A stretch of DNA of 64,000 bases from Nocardioides sambongensis (GCF_006494815.1 NZ_CP041091.1:248001-312000), one strand, 5' to 3'. Positions 41,734-50,450 are shown, numbered from the stretch's first letter. Notes: generated by a model from the sequence alone, not told the origin. Program-made: numbers and translations.

Positions 41734-42128
41734 TCAAGCGCTCTGCGCGCTCCGTTCGATCCGGTCGGTGTAGATGCCGATCTTGTGGTCGATCGCGCCG
41801 AGGTGGGCGGTGACCTCGGCGAGCTGGCGCAGCACCGCGGCGCGGTGCGTGCGCAGCAGCGCGAGGCGCTCCTCCTCGTTGCCGTTCCCGGCGCGCACCA
41901 GGTCGGCGTACCGGTGCACCTCGCGGATCGGCATCCCGGTCGACCGCAACCGGGTGATCAGCTCGATCCACCGCAGGTCCTCGGGTGGTAGCGACGGTGG
42001 CCGCTCGCGGAGCGCGGGACCGCGCGCAGCAGCAGCCCGTCGCGCTCGTAGTAGCGGAGGGTGTCGACGGTGAGGCCGAGACGATCGGCGGCCTCGGCGA
42101 TGGTCACGCCGGTGGGGACAGGGGGCAC
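41734..42128 (-). CDS. MerR family transcriptional regulator (frameshift)
   Basis: About 131 residues when repaired. The N-terminal winged helix reads TIAEAADRLGLTVDTLRYYERDGLL and SGHRRYHPEDLRWIELI, followed by a coiled-coil dimerisation helix (EEERLALLRTHRAAVLRQLAEV). There are no Cys pairs for metal, so it is more like the aldehyde- or stress-responsive AdhR group. The frame breaks in the GGG run 41983-41985, between RRYHP and EDLRW. GTG 42128 is chosen because it follows the GAGGAT -10 by six bases. It should control itself and the aldo/keto reductase through twin operators. Confidence 0.85.
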
Positions 42129-42134
42129 CCCCGG

Positions 42135-42165
42135 ATCCTCGCTCCTGGAGTGCACTCCAGGTCAA
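42135..42165 (-). promoter_or_regulatory. MerR-type promoter of merR
   Basis: TTGACC (42160-42165) and GAGGAT (42135-42140) with a 19-base spacer containing most of the perfect palindrome CCTGGAGTGCACTCCAGG (42144-42161). Nearly the same palindrome lies at the aldo/keto reductase promoter. Confidence 0.75.
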
Positions 42166-42235
42166 GGGGGAGCCGGTCCCCGGTGGCCTGCGCGGAGCCG
42201 GGCGAGGCGCGGTGACGCCGGCCGACCGGGACCGG

Positions 42236-42241
42236 CACCAT
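42236..42241 (+). promoter_or_regulatory. Weak candidate -10 of the SRPBCC gene
   Basis: CACCAT, six bases, then GTG 42248. Only the spacing and the lack of a normal ribosome binding site support it. Confidence 0.25.
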
Positions 42242-42247
42242 GGAGGC

Positions 42248-42703
42248 GTGCGCGCGAGCTATCGGTTCACCGAGTCGTGGGAGGTCCCGGGGCCGCCGGC
42301 GGCCGCGGCGGCGATCCTGGTCGACGTCGAGCGCTACCCGAGCTGGTGGCCGCAGGTGCGCGCGGTGGCCCGGATCGACGACGACCACGCGCGCCTGCTG
42401 TGCCGCTCGACCCTGCCCTACACCCTCGACCTGGTGCTGGAGCGGGTCTGCGACGACCTGCCCGAGCTCGAGGTCGCACTCGCCGGGGACCTGGCCGGCT
42501 GGGTGCGGTGGCGGTTGACCGAGACCCGGTCGGGCGGCACCCGGATGGAGCTGGAGCAGGAGGTCACCGTCGCCGGCCTCCTCGCCGCCGCCTCGTGGCC
42601 GGCGCGACCGGTGCTGCGGTGGAACCACCACCGGATGATGGCGGGGTGCCGGTCCGGTCTGGTCGCCCGGCTCAGCGGGCCGCCGCCCGCTGCTGCGCGA
42701 TGA
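42248..42703 (+). CDS. SRPBCC (START-like) family protein
   Basis: A 151-residue polyketide cyclase/START-like protein. It opens YRFTESWEVPGPPAAAAAILVDVERYPSWWPQV, the usual first strand, helices and WW(P) turn of the fold, and alternating strands follow (RLLCRSTLPYTLDLVLE, GTRMELEQEVTVAG). Such proteins bind hydrophobic ligands in a central cavity; the ligand is unknown. Its last 32 bases overlap the convergent SDR gene. GTG 42248 is the first codon that keeps the fold intact. Confidence 0.78.
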   Translation: MRASYRFTESWEVPGPPAAAAAILVDVERYPSWWPQVRAVARIDDDHARLLCRSTLPYTLDLVLERVCDDLPELEVALAGDLAGWVRWRLTETRSGGTRMELEQEVTVAGLLAAASWPARPVLRWNHHRMMAGCRSGLVARLSGPPPAAAR

Positions 42704-43550
42704 ACTTGGTCGCCATCCGGTTCACGAACCGTGGGGAGAAGCGACCGACCCGCCACGCGATCCGCGCCTGCACCGGCTCCACCACGAAGGGCTCGTCGCC
42801 GGCGACGCCCTCCAGGATCCGAGCCGCGAGGACGTCCGGGTCGACCGGGTGCTTCACCCCCTGACCCTCCAGGTAGTAGTCGCGCCCGCGGAACCGGCCG
42901 ATCTCGCCCTTGTCCAGGATGGGGGTGTCCACCGCGGCGGGGCAGACGACGGTGACGCCGACGCCGTAGGCGGCCGCCTCGGTGCGCAGTGCCAGCGACA
43001 TGCCCACCACGGCGTGCTTGGTGGTCACGTACGACGTCATCAGGCCGGCCGCCATCAGACCGCCCATCGATGCGGTGTTCACGATGTGTCCGCCGCCGGC
43101 CTCGATCATCCGCGGATAGGCCGCGTGCACGCCGTGGACGACGCCGCGGATGTTGACGTCGATGATCGCGTTCCACTGGGCCAGCGTCAGGTCCTCGGTG
43201 TTGCCGAGGAAGGTGATGCCGGCGTTATTGAAGATCAGGTCGAGGCGACCGTGGGTGGCCACCACGTCGTCGACGGCCGCGGCCACGGCGTCGGCATCGG
43301 TCACGTCCACCCGCGCCGGCCGCGCGGTCCCGGGTCCGGCCGGGCCGGCACAGGTCCGGGCGGCGGCCTCGGCGTCGAGATCGGCGCAGAGCACGTGCGC
43401 GCCGGCGGCGACCAGTGCCCGGGTCAGTGCGGCGCCGATCCCGGAGCCGCCACCGGTGACGAGCGCGGTCCGTCCGGCGAATTGGCCGGTGAAGGCCTCG
43501 GGGCCGGCGTTGTCTCGGGCGGTGTAGCCGGTCCCGCGCGGGCCGCTCAC
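42672..43550 (-). CDS. Short-chain dehydrogenase/reductase 1
   Basis: A 292-residue classical SDR. Cofactor motif TGGGSGIG, NNAG near residue 105, catalytic Ser in NTASMGG and YVTTK with Tyr and Lys. The C-terminal 60 residues extend past the usual SDR end, with basic stretches, as in FabG-like enzymes that act on long or hydrophobic substrates. GTG 43550 overlaps the stop of SDR 2 (GTGA), so the two are co-translated. Confidence 0.9.
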   Translation of the reverse strand: MSGPRGTGYTARDNAGPEAFTGQFAGRTALVTGGGSGIGAALTRALVAAGAHVLCADLDAEAAARTCAGPAGPGTARPARVDVTDADAVAAAVDDVVATHGRLDLIFNNAGITFLGNTEDLTLAQWNAIIDVNIRGVVHGVHAAYPRMIEAGGGHIVNTASMGGLMAAGLMTSYVTTKHAVVGMSLALRTEAAAYGVGVTVVCPAAVDTPILDKGEIGRFRGRDYYLEGQGVKHPVDPDVLAARILEGVAGDEPFVVEPVQARIAWRVGRFSPRFVNRMATKFIAQQRAAAR

Positions 43551-44359
43551 CCGAACGCCCTGGTGACCAGCCCGACCAGGTCGGGGTAGCGCTGCAGGTG
43601 GGCACCGCCGTTGATGTCGATCGTCTCCCCGGTGATCCAGGCGGCCTCGGGGGAGAGTAGGAACCGGCACAGTGCGCCGATCTCGGCCGGCTCGCCGGGG
43701 CGGCCGAGCGGCGTGTTGGCGACGTACTCCTCGCGCACGCCGGGGATCTCCATCGCCGGCGCGGTGAGCGGCGTGACCACCAGGCCGGGTGCGACCGCGT
43801 TCACCCGGATCCGGCGCGGCCCGAGCTCGAGCGCGGTCACCTCGGTGAGGGCGACGACCCCCGCCTTCGCGGCGCAGTAGGCGGCCAGGCCGGTCCCGGG
43901 CTGGCGGGCGTTGAGCGAGCTCAGGGTGACCAGCGACCCGCCGTCGGCCACCTGACGACCCGCGTGCTTGAGCACCAGGAAGGACCCGGTCAGGCACACG
44001 TCGACCACCCGGCGCCACTCGGCCGCGTCGTGGTCGACCACCGAGGCGAGTGTGCTCACCCCGGCGCAGTTGACCACCCCGTCGCACCGGCCGTGGGTCC
44101 GCACCACCTCGGTGAAGAGCGCGGCGACGGCGTCCTCGTCGGTCACGTCCACGGCACCGCTGCCGTGTCCGCCGCCGACCAACCCGCTCGCGGCCCGGGC
44201 GGCAGCCTCGCCGTCCAGGTCGGCCACGACCACCCGGTGGCCGGCCTCGGCGAGCGAGTGCGCGGTCGCCAGACCGAGCCCGGAGGCTCCGCCCACCACG
44301 ACGCTGGTCGGTGGGCCTCCGGTTGCCCCCGTCGCCTGGCTCTGCTCACCCTCGACCAT
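43547..44359 (-). CDS. Short-chain dehydrogenase/reductase 2
   Basis: A 270-residue classical SDR. The glycine motif is GGASGLG, NCAG replaces NNAG, Ser lies in LSSLNA and the catalytic pair in YCAAK; PLGRPGEPAEIGALCRFLLS and TGETIDINGG mark the C-terminal end typical of FabG-like dehydrogenases. AGGAGGGG precedes the ATG at good distance. It is divergent from the FMO gene across a region with TetR-like operators, so both arms are probably controlled together. Confidence 0.9.
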   Translation of the reverse strand: MVEGEQSQATGATGGPPTSVVVGGASGLGLATAHSLAEAGHRVVVADLDGEAAARAASGLVGGGHGSGAVDVTDEDAVAALFTEVVRTHGRCDGVVNCAGVSTLASVVDHDAAEWRRVVDVCLTGSFLVLKHAGRQVADGGSLVTLSSLNARQPGTGLAAYCAAKAGVVALTEVTALELGPRRIRVNAVAPGLVVTPLTAPAMEIPGVREEYVANTPLGRPGEPAEIGALCRFLLSPEAAWITGETIDINGGAHLQRYPDLVGLVTRAFG

Positions 44360-44382
44360 CGCGCCCCTCCTGCTTCTCTGTT

Positions 44383-44414
44383 TGACGTCTGTCAGAGATC
44401 GTTGACACCTGTCA
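44383..44414. promoter_or_regulatory. Twin TetR-like operators between SDR and FMO operons
   Basis: TGACGTCTGTCA (44383) and TGACACCTGTCA (44403) are near-identical inverted repeats exactly 20 bases apart; a further half site TCATCTGTCA ends at 44455. They lie between divergent genes whose operon encodes a TetR protein, the likely ligand of these sites. Confidence 0.65.
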
Positions 44415-44429
44415 GATCCGGGGCCTAAC

Positions 44430-44443
44430 GTGACGCCCATCAC
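44430..44443. promoter_or_regulatory. Inverted repeat near the FMO promoter
   Basis: GTGACGCCCATCAC has 4-base arms around six bases. It may be part of the same regulatory region or chance. Confidence 0.25.
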
Positions 44444-44509
44444 AGTCATCTGTCAAGGGGTCGGTCCATCGGGGGCCGACGCCGGCGACCGACCCGGAGG
44501 AAGTCGTCC

Positions 44510-45880
44510 ATGACCACCAGCGCACCCCCCACCACCGCGATCATCGGCGCCGGCATCAGCGGTCTCACGGCTGCCAAGATGCTCGAGGACTACGCGATCC
44601 CCTACACCGTCTTCGAGACCTCGGACCGGGTCGGTGGCAACTGGGCGTTCGGCAACCCCAACGGGCACAGCAGCGCCTACCGGTCGCTGCACATCGACAC
44701 CTCCAAGCACCAGCTGTCCTTCAAGGACTTCCCGATGCCCGCGGAGTATCCCGACTTCCCGCACCACACCCAGATCAAGGAGTACCTCGACTCCTACGCC
44801 GACACCTTCGGCCTGCGTGACCGGATCGAGTTCCGCAACGGCGTCGTCCACGCGCAGCGACGTCCCGGCGGGGGCTGGGAGCTCGAGGACCAGGCGGGGG
44901 AGCGCCGGTCGTTCGACCTGCTGGTGGTCGCCAACGGGCACCACTGGGACCCGCGCACGGCCGAGTTCCCCGGTGAGTTCACCGGGGAGACGATCCACTC
45001 GCACGCCTACGTCGACCCGTGGACGCCGCTGCACCTGATGGACAAGCGGATCCTGGTGGTCGGCCTCGGCAACAGCGCCGCCGACATCACCGTCGAGCTC
45101 TCCCAGAAGGCGATGCGCAACGAGGTCACGCTCTCCACCCGCAGCAGTGCCTGGATCGTGCCGAAGCTGATGTACGGCAAGGCCGCCGACATGAACTACC
45201 GCACCAACCCCCACCTTCCGCTCAGCTGGCAGCGGAAGGCGGCACAGTGGGGCCAGCGGTTCACCGCGTCCGACCCCACGCTCTACGGGCTGCCGAAGCC
45301 CAACCACAAGTTCTTCGAGGCCCACCCGACCCAGTCGGGCGAGCTCCCGCTGCGGCTGAAGTCCGGCGACGTGACCCCGAAGGGGAACATCGCCCGCCTG
45401 GACGGCGAGACCGTCCACTTCGAGGACGGCACCAGCGCCGACTTCGACGTGATCATCTACGCGACCGGCTACAACATCACCTTCCCGTTCTTCGACCCCG
45501 CCTTCATCAGCGCGCCGGACAACGACATCCGACTCTTCAAGCGGATGTTCAAGCCCGGCCTCGACGACGTGGTGTTCATCGGGTTCGCCCAGGCCACCCC
45601 GACGCTCTTCCCGTTCGTCGAGTCCCAGGCCCGGCTGCTCGGCGCCTACGCCGCCGGGAGGTACGCGCTCCCGCCGGCGGAGCAGATGGAGCAGGTGATC
45701 GACGCCGACCGGCAGCTCTACACCGGACACGTCCTGGACCGGCCGCGGCACACCCAGCAGCTCGACTACTTCGTCTACGAGCACGACCTACGGGCCAAGG
45801 AGCTGCCGGCGGGGATGGACCGGCTCGCCGCCGGTGCACCCGGATACGTGCCCGCGACGTCGTCGGTGGCAGCCGGGTGA
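44510..45880 (+). CDS. Flavin-containing monooxygenase
   Basis: A 456-residue class B flavoprotein monooxygenase. FAD motif GAGISG near residue 13, NADPH motif GLGNSA near residue 182, and between them FTGETIHSHAY, which fits the FMO fingerprint FxGxxxHxxxY rather than the Baeyer-Villiger form ending WP. ATGY appears as IYATGYN near the C terminus. It oxygenates soft nucleophiles or ketones with NADPH and O2; substrate unknown. GGAGG precedes the ATG. First gene of an operon with tetR and an alpha/beta hydrolase. Confidence 0.92.
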   Translation: MTTSAPPTTAIIGAGISGLTAAKMLEDYAIPYTVFETSDRVGGNWAFGNPNGHSSAYRSLHIDTSKHQLSFKDFPMPAEYPDFPHHTQIKEYLDSYADTFGLRDRIEFRNGVVHAQRRPGGGWELEDQAGERRSFDLLVVANGHHWDPRTAEFPGEFTGETIHSHAYVDPWTPLHLMDKRILVVGLGNSAADITVELSQKAMRNEVTLSTRSSAWIVPKLMYGKAADMNYRTNPHLPLSWQRKAAQWGQRFTASDPTLYGLPKPNHKFFEAHPTQSGELPLRLKSGDVTPKGNIARLDGETVHFEDGTSADFDVIIYATGYNITFPFFDPAFISAPDNDIRLFKRMFKPGLDDVVFIGFAQATPTLFPFVESQARLLGAYAAGRYALPPAEQMEQVIDADRQLYTGHVLDRPRHTQQLDYFVYEHDLRAKELPAGMDRLAAGAPGYVPATSSVAAG

Positions 45881-46536
45881 GCGACCGCTCCTGGGCCCGG
45901 ATGGTCGACCGCCGTGGCGACGCCCGCGGGGACGCCCGCCGCGCCGCCCTGCTGCAGGCGCTCGACGAGCTCCTCCGCGAGCAGGTCCTCGACGAGATCA
46001 ACGTCGCCGAGATCTCCCGCCGCGCCGGCGTCACCCGCTCCGCCTTCTACTTCTACTTCGAGTCCAAGGCGATGGCGGTGATGGCCCTGATGGCCGACCT
46101 GTACGACGCCGCCTCGCTCGCGACCGAGGACCTGGTCGCGGCCGAGGGGGAGCCGCAGGCCCGGATCCGCGCGGTCATCACCCGGCTCTTCGACTCGGTG
46201 GACGCCACCCCGCACGCCTACCGGGCGCTGCTGGCGGCGCGGGCCACCAGCGCGACCGTGCGGGACACCTGGGACGCCGGACTCCTCGACCTCGCCGGCG
46301 ACGTCGCGGCGATGATCGCCGCCGAGCGGGAGGCCGCCCGGGCGGCGCCCGGCCCGGACGCCGTCGCGATCGCGGCGGTGCTGCTCGACCTCAACAACCA
46401 CGCGCTCGAGCGCCACGCCCTGGGCAGCGGCCCGCCCCGGGCCGACCACATCGAAGCGCTCACCGCTGTGTGGGTGCGGACCATCTACGGCGCCGCCGCG
46501 CCGAACGCCGCCAACGACCCCGGGAGCACCCCATGA
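45877..46536 (+). CDS. TetR family regulator of the FMO cluster
   Basis: A 219-residue TetR/EthR-like regulator. The helix-turn-helix is clear: VLDEINVAEISRRAGVTRSAFYFYFESKAMAV (about residues 35-66, read in parts EISRRAGVTRSAFYFYF). The Phe-rich YFYF in place of the common LYRHF resembles EthR. The C-terminal half would bind a hydrophobic ligand. The GTG overlaps the FMO stop and the stop overlaps the hydrolase ATG. Likely targets are the twin operators 5' of the FMO gene. Confidence 0.9.
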   Translation: MSDRSWARMVDRRGDARGDARRAALLQALDELLREQVLDEINVAEISRRAGVTRSAFYFYFESKAMAVMALMADLYDAASLATEDLVAAEGEPQARIRAVITRLFDSVDATPHAYRALLAARATSATVRDTWDAGLLDLAGDVAAMIAAEREAARAAPGPDAVAIAAVLLDLNNHALERHALGSGPPRADHIEALTAVWVRTIYGAAAPNAANDPGSTP

Positions 46537-47491
46537 CCGTCCCCGCGACCCCCACCGCCACCACCTTCACCTCCGGCGGCACGATCTGCGCCGCCGACCA
46601 CTACCGTGCGACGAGCGACGCGCTCACCGGCCCGGGCGGTCGTCCGGTCATGGTGATGGCGCACGGGCTCTCCTGCACCAAGGACAGCGGCCTCGCCCCG
46701 TTCGCCCACGCCTTCGCGGCGATCGGCCTGGACGTGCTGACCTTCGACTACCGCGGCTTCGGCGAGAGCGCCGGGGAGCCGCGGCAGGTCGTCACGCTGG
46801 GCGGTCAGATCGACGACCTGCGGGCCGCGGTCGCGCGCGCGGCGGCCCTGCCCGGGATCGACCCCGGCCGCATCGTGCTGTGGGGGGACTCGCTGGGCGG
46901 CGGCCACGTGATCACCGCCGCGGCCGGCAGGACCGACCTCGCCGCGGTGATCTCGGTCGTCCCGATGGTGGACGGCCTCGCCGCGGCCCGGCTCGCGGCC
47001 AAGCACCACGCTCCCGGGCAGCTGCTGCGGTCCACCGCGCTGGGGGTCGGGTCGAAGGTCCGCAGCGCGTTCGGCGGGCAGCACCGGATGATCCCGGTGG
47101 TGGCCCGGCCCGGTGAGGTCGGTGCGCTCACCCTCTCCGGGGCCCTGGAGGACCTGACCTCGATCGCCGGTCCCACCTGGCGCAACGAGATCGCCGCCGA
47201 CGTGGTCACCGAGCTCGGTGGCCGGGGGCCGGCCAAGGACGCCGCGGCGATGCCGTGCCCGTGGCTGGTGCAGATCGCGGACTTCGACCGCAGCGCTCCG
47301 CCGCACGCCGCGGCCACGGCGGCGTTCGCCGGCCGCGCCGAGGTGCGGCACTATCCGGGGGACCACTTCGACCTGTTCGCGGGCAAGCGCTGCCACGAGG
47401 CCGCCGTACGGCATGCGGTGCACTTCCTGACCCGCCACCTGACGCCGTCGGACTCGCCGGAGGGGCGGAGTCGCGCGCCGCCGTGGGGTGA
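46533..47491 (+). CDS. Alpha/beta hydrolase (frameshift near C terminus)
   Basis: About 319 residues. The oxyanion region is VMAHGLSCTKDSGL, the nucleophile elbow GDSLGGG gives Ser, and the His is in YPGDHFDLF; Asp in IADFDRS fits the acid. It resembles dienelactone hydrolase/xylose esterase-like proteins. Past HAVHFLTRHLTP the frame runs on without a stop into the next gene; adding one G to GGGG 47462-47465 closes it with EGAESRAAVG and TGA 47489-47491. It may hydrolyse an ester or lactone made by the FMO or SDR enzymes (inference). Confidence 0.85.
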
Positions 47492-47547
47492 GCCGTCTGG
47501 GTTAGTGTCGCGGGACCGTCTGCTGTTCTCGGGAACCAGGAGGGTCC

Positions 47548-48948
47548 ATGATCGCCCTGCACACGCTGATCGCCATCCTCGTGGTGGTCGGCCTCATCAT
47601 CCGGCTGCGGGTGGAGCCGGTCATCGCCCTGGTGATCGGCTCCCTCTACCTGGGGCTGGCCGGAGGAGTGGGCTTCGCCGGGACGGTCGAGGCGATCACC
47701 CTCGGCTTCGGCGACATCATGGCCGAGGTCGGCCTGCTGATCGGTTTCGGCGTGCTGATCGGAGCGTTGCTGCACGCGTCGGGGGCCTTCCGTCGACTGG
47801 TCGCCGTGCTGGTGCGCGGGGTGGGCGCCGGGCGACTGCCGTATGCCCTCACCTCGTTGCTGGCGGTCGTGATGCCCTCGATCTACGTCGACGTGCAGGT
47901 GGTGCTGGCCTCGCCGGTGGCCCGGTCGGCGGCGCCCTCCCTGGGGGCGCGCGGGCTCCCGCTGCTCGCCTCCGCGCTCGGCGTGGGGATCTTCGCCGGC
48001 TACGTCTTCGTGATCCCGGGACTGGCCGCGATCTCCATCGCGGGGTTGCTCGACGTGCCCCTCGGCACCTGGCTCCCGTTCGGCGTGGTGATCGGCCTGC
48101 TGACCGCGCTGATCACCACCGTGCTGATGTCGTTGGTGCTGCGCACCGGGTACTGGAAGCCCGCGGCCGACGAGGAGGTCGACGAGGCGCTGGCCCAGCA
48201 GGAGGCCGAGCAGGAGGCCGAGCAGGAGGCCGAGCAGGAGGCCGAGCACGCCCGGGCCGACGAGGACGCCGAGCACGCCTCGTCGCAGCTCCCGCTGCTG
48301 GTGCTCTTCCTGCCGATCCTGGTGCCGCTGCTGCTGATCGCGTTCGCCGCGTTCGCCGACCTCTGGGACTTCTCCAACGCGTTCATCGCCTTCGTCGGCG
48401 ACGCGAACATCGCCCTCTTCATCGGCCTGCTCGGCGCCTACCTGCTGGCCCGATCGACATCGGGCGAGGCGGCCACCAAGGACGCCATGGAGGGCGGGTT
48501 CCACACCACCGGCGAGATCCTGCTGATCACCGGGGTCGGCGGTTCGCTGGGCGCGGTGATCACCGAGACCGGGCTGGACGGCGTGCTCGCCGACCTGTTC
48601 TCCGCCGACGCCGGGGCGCCGGTGGTCCTCAGCGTGCTGCTCGCCTGGTTCGTCGCGGCGGTGCTGCATCTGGCGATCGGCTCCGTCTCGGTCGCCGCGA
48701 TCACCGCGTCGGGGATCATCGCCCCGGTGCTGGCCAGCATCGACGTGGCGCCGATCGCGATCGGTCTCGCCATCGCGTCGGGTGCGATGTTCGCCCTCCA
48801 GGTCAACAGCAACTTCTTCTGGATGTTCAAGGCGCTGCTGGGTCTCTCCACCCAGGGGACGCTGAAGACCCTCACCGTGGTGACCTCGATCGGCTCGCTG
48901 GTGTCGCTGCCGATGGTGCTGGTGCTCGCCCTCCTGGTGCCGGCCTGA
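47548..48948 (+). CDS. GntP-family permease with repeat-bearing loop
   Basis: A 466-residue transporter of the GntP/gluconate:H+ symporter family with about 12 membrane helices. PSIYVDVQVVLASPVARSAAP and GSVSVAAITASGIIAPVL correspond to the two family repeats. A polar cytoplasmic loop (about residues 210-250) contains four copies of the tetrapeptide QEAE within a highly acidic stretch. Substrate is probably a sugar acid or related carboxylate. AGGAGGG precedes the ATG. It seems to be transcribed alone. Confidence 0.88.
   Translation: MIALHTLIAILVVVGLIIRLRVEPVIALVIGSLYLGLAGGVGFAGTVEAITLGFGDIMAEVGLLIGFGVLIGALLHASGAFRRLVAVLVRGVGAGRLPYALTSLLAVVMPSIYVDVQVVLASPVARSAAPSLGARGLPLLASALGVGIFAGYVFVIPGLAAISIAGLLDVPLGTWLPFGVVIGLLTALITTVLMSLVLRTGYWKPAADEEVDEALAQQEAEQEAEQEAEQEAEHARADEDAEHASSQLPLLVLFLPILVPLLLIAFAAFADLWDFSNAFIAFVGDANIALFIGLLGAYLLARSTSGEAATKDAMEGGFHTTGEILLITGVGGSLGAVITETGLDGVLADLFSADAGAPVVLSVLLAWFVAAVLHLAIGSVSVAAITASGIIAPVLASIDVAPIAIGLAIASGAMFALQVNSNFFWMFKALLGLSTQGTLKTLTVVTSIGSLVSLPMVLVLALLVPA
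48199..48246 (+). repeat. 12-base in-frame tandem repeat in the GntP-like gene
   Basis: Four perfect copies of CAGGAGGCCGAG, read as QEAE. Perfect copies suggest recent expansion or slippage. Confidence 0.95.
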
Positions 48949-49004
48949 CCATCGGTCGGGGCCACGTCCTACTTTCGGAGGGTGCGCGGGCGGTGGCCCC
49001 CGGG

Positions 49005-49010
49005 CAGACT
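49005..49010 (+). promoter_or_regulatory. Candidate -10 of the DinB gene
   Basis: CAGACT, six bases, ATG 49017; no ribosome binding site. Weak match. Confidence 0.35.
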
Positions 49011-49016
49011 GGACGG

Positions 49017-49608
49017 ATGGACGACTCGGACGATCCGCTCAAGAAGATCCTCGTGGACTACCTGCGGCGCACCCGCACCGCGATCCTCTGGAAGCTGGAC
49101 GGGCTCGACGAGCGCCAGGTCCGGTTGCCCCACACCGAGACCGGCCTGAACCTGCTCGGGATCGTGAAGCACTGCCTCAACGTCGAGGTCGGCTACTTCG
49201 GCGCCACCTTCGGCCGCGCCTGGCCCACCCCGAGGAGATCGTCGCCGAGGAGCGCTACGACGAGGACCCCAGGCGGACTGGTACGCCACCGAGGACGAGA
49301 CCCGCGACGGGGTCGTCGACCTGGCCCGCCGGGTCGCCGCCTTCGCCGACGAGACCATCGCCTCGCTGCCGCTGGACGCACCCGGTCGGGTGCCGTGGTG
49401 GCCCGCGGAGCGCGCCGAGGTGACCCTGCAGCAGGTGCTGGTGCACGTGCTGGTCGACCTCAGCCGCCACGCCGGCCACGCCGACGTCGTACGGGAGAAG
49501 ATCGACGGCACGGTCGGGATGCTGCCGCACGCCACCAACGTGGTGCCGGAGACCGACTGGACGGCGTACCGGGCGATGTTGACGCGGATCGCGATCGCCT
49601 CGGCCTGA
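49017..49608 (+). CDS. DinB/DUF664 family protein (two frameshifts)
   Basis: Four-helix protein of the DinB/DUF664 type, about 197 residues when repaired. The start DDPLKKILVDYLRRTRTAILWKLDGLDE and GLNLLGIVKHCLNVEVGYFG supply the first metal His; VLVHVLVDLSRHAGHADVVRE supplies two more, the expected three-His site. Two one-base losses in CCCC runs (49228-49231 and 49267-49270) break the middle; with both restored EEIVAEERYDEDPQADWYATEDETRDG is continuous (read in two parts). Related proteins include mycothiol- or bacillithiol-dependent enzymes; function here unknown. Confidence 0.82.
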
Positions 49609-49653
49609 CCCCTGACCGTTGGCCGTTGAATCTGGCGCGCGGCCCGGTCGCGG

Positions 49654-50322
49654 TCAGGCGCGGTAGGTGTCGAGCTCGGCGGCCAGCTCGCCGAAGAGCG
49701 CCTGGTTCATCCGGAAGGCGACCTTGACCTCCTCCACCACGCGCTGCACGTCGGCGGCGTCGAGCGGGAGCGAGTCCAGGGCGGCGCGGTAGGAGTCCTT
49801 GTAGGGCTTCGGCTTGGGGATGGCGTCGAACTCGTAGAACGCGACGCCGCGACCCTCGGGAAGGTCGTAGGTGCGCTGCAGCAGCCGGCCGATCACCTGA
49901 CCGCCGGAGAGGTCGCCGAGGTAGCGCGTGTAGTGGTGGGCGACCAGCAGGCCACCCCAGGCGCCGGCGGCGCGGATCCGGTCCGCGTAGGCAGCCGCGG
50001 CGGGGGAGGCGACCTCGTGCGCCGCGACGCCGGGCGCCCAGTGCCGCAGGTCGGTGTCGATCGCGGCCAGGCGCTCGAGCGCGGGGTCGTGGAGCGGGGC
50101 GACCAGCGGGTCGACGGCGTGCTCCCGCGCGGTCTCCTCGAGCGCGGCGTAGATCGGGCGCAGTCGCAGCAGCAGTGCCGCGTAGCCGGCCGCGGTGAGC
50201 CGACCCTCGAGCAGCTCGCTCATGTACGGCGAGTGCTCGGCGGCCTCGTGCTCGGCGCGGGAGCCGTCGCGCATCGCCGCGGACAGGTGGGGGACGACGT
50301 CGCTCGCTGCAAGTGCGGTCAT
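49654..50322 (-). CDS. hmuO: Heme oxygenase (biliverdin-producing)
   Basis: A 222-residue soluble heme oxygenase that opens heme to biliverdin, iron and CO. The proximal His lies in RAEHEAAEHS near residue 26, and the distal helix has YLGDLSGGQ with the Gly-rich bend over the heme. Homologous to HmuO of Corynebacterium diphtheriae. GGAGG precedes the ATG. It is divergent from hmuTUV, sharing a region with an IdeR-like box and three repeated operators, so iron and perhaps heme control is expected. Confidence 0.94.
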   Translation of the reverse strand: MTALAASDVVPHLSAAMRDGSRAEHEAAEHSPYMSELLEGRLTAAGYAALLLRLRPIYAALEETAREHAVDPLVAPLHDPALERLAAIDTDLRHWAPGVAAHEVASPAAAAYADRIRAAGAWGGLLVAHHYTRYLGDLSGGQVIGRLLQRTYDLPEGRGVAFYEFDAIPKPKPYKDSYRAALDSLPLDAADVQRVVEEVKVAFRMNQALFGELAAELDTYRA

Positions 50323-50364
50323 CGGGGGGCCTCCGGTAGCTGGGCCGCTGGGTGCGGTCTTCCT

Positions 50365-50419
50365 GACATGTTGTCGGGAAGATCTTGACACATTGTCGGC
50401 AAGATGTGGACACTTCGTC
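50365..50419. promoter_or_regulatory. Three operator-like repeats at 22-base intervals upstream of heme oxygenase
   Basis: GACATGTTGTC (50365), GACACATTGTC (50387) and GACACTTCGTC (50409) follow the pattern GACA-N3-TGTC, the third with one mismatch. Exact 22-base spacing places all three on one face of the helix. The flanking bases also repeat (TTGTCGG-AAGAT). A TetR-type or other dimeric regulator could bind cooperatively. Confidence 0.7.
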
Positions 50420-50450
50420 AGGAACATGAGACAGGGGAGCCTGACCTAAG

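Noticed and set aside
42672..42703. A frameshift in the SRPBCC gene to explain its overlap with the SDR gene
   Set aside because: Both proteins read normally to their stops; a 32-base tail overlap of convergent genes is acceptable.
45834..49727. A single 1297-codon open frame from the FMO end through the GntP-like gene
   Set aside because: It is real only in two pieces (alpha/beta hydrolase and the start of the DinB gene). Between them it is the shadow of the GntP-like gene in another frame; high GC and a lost stop in the hydrolase keep it open.
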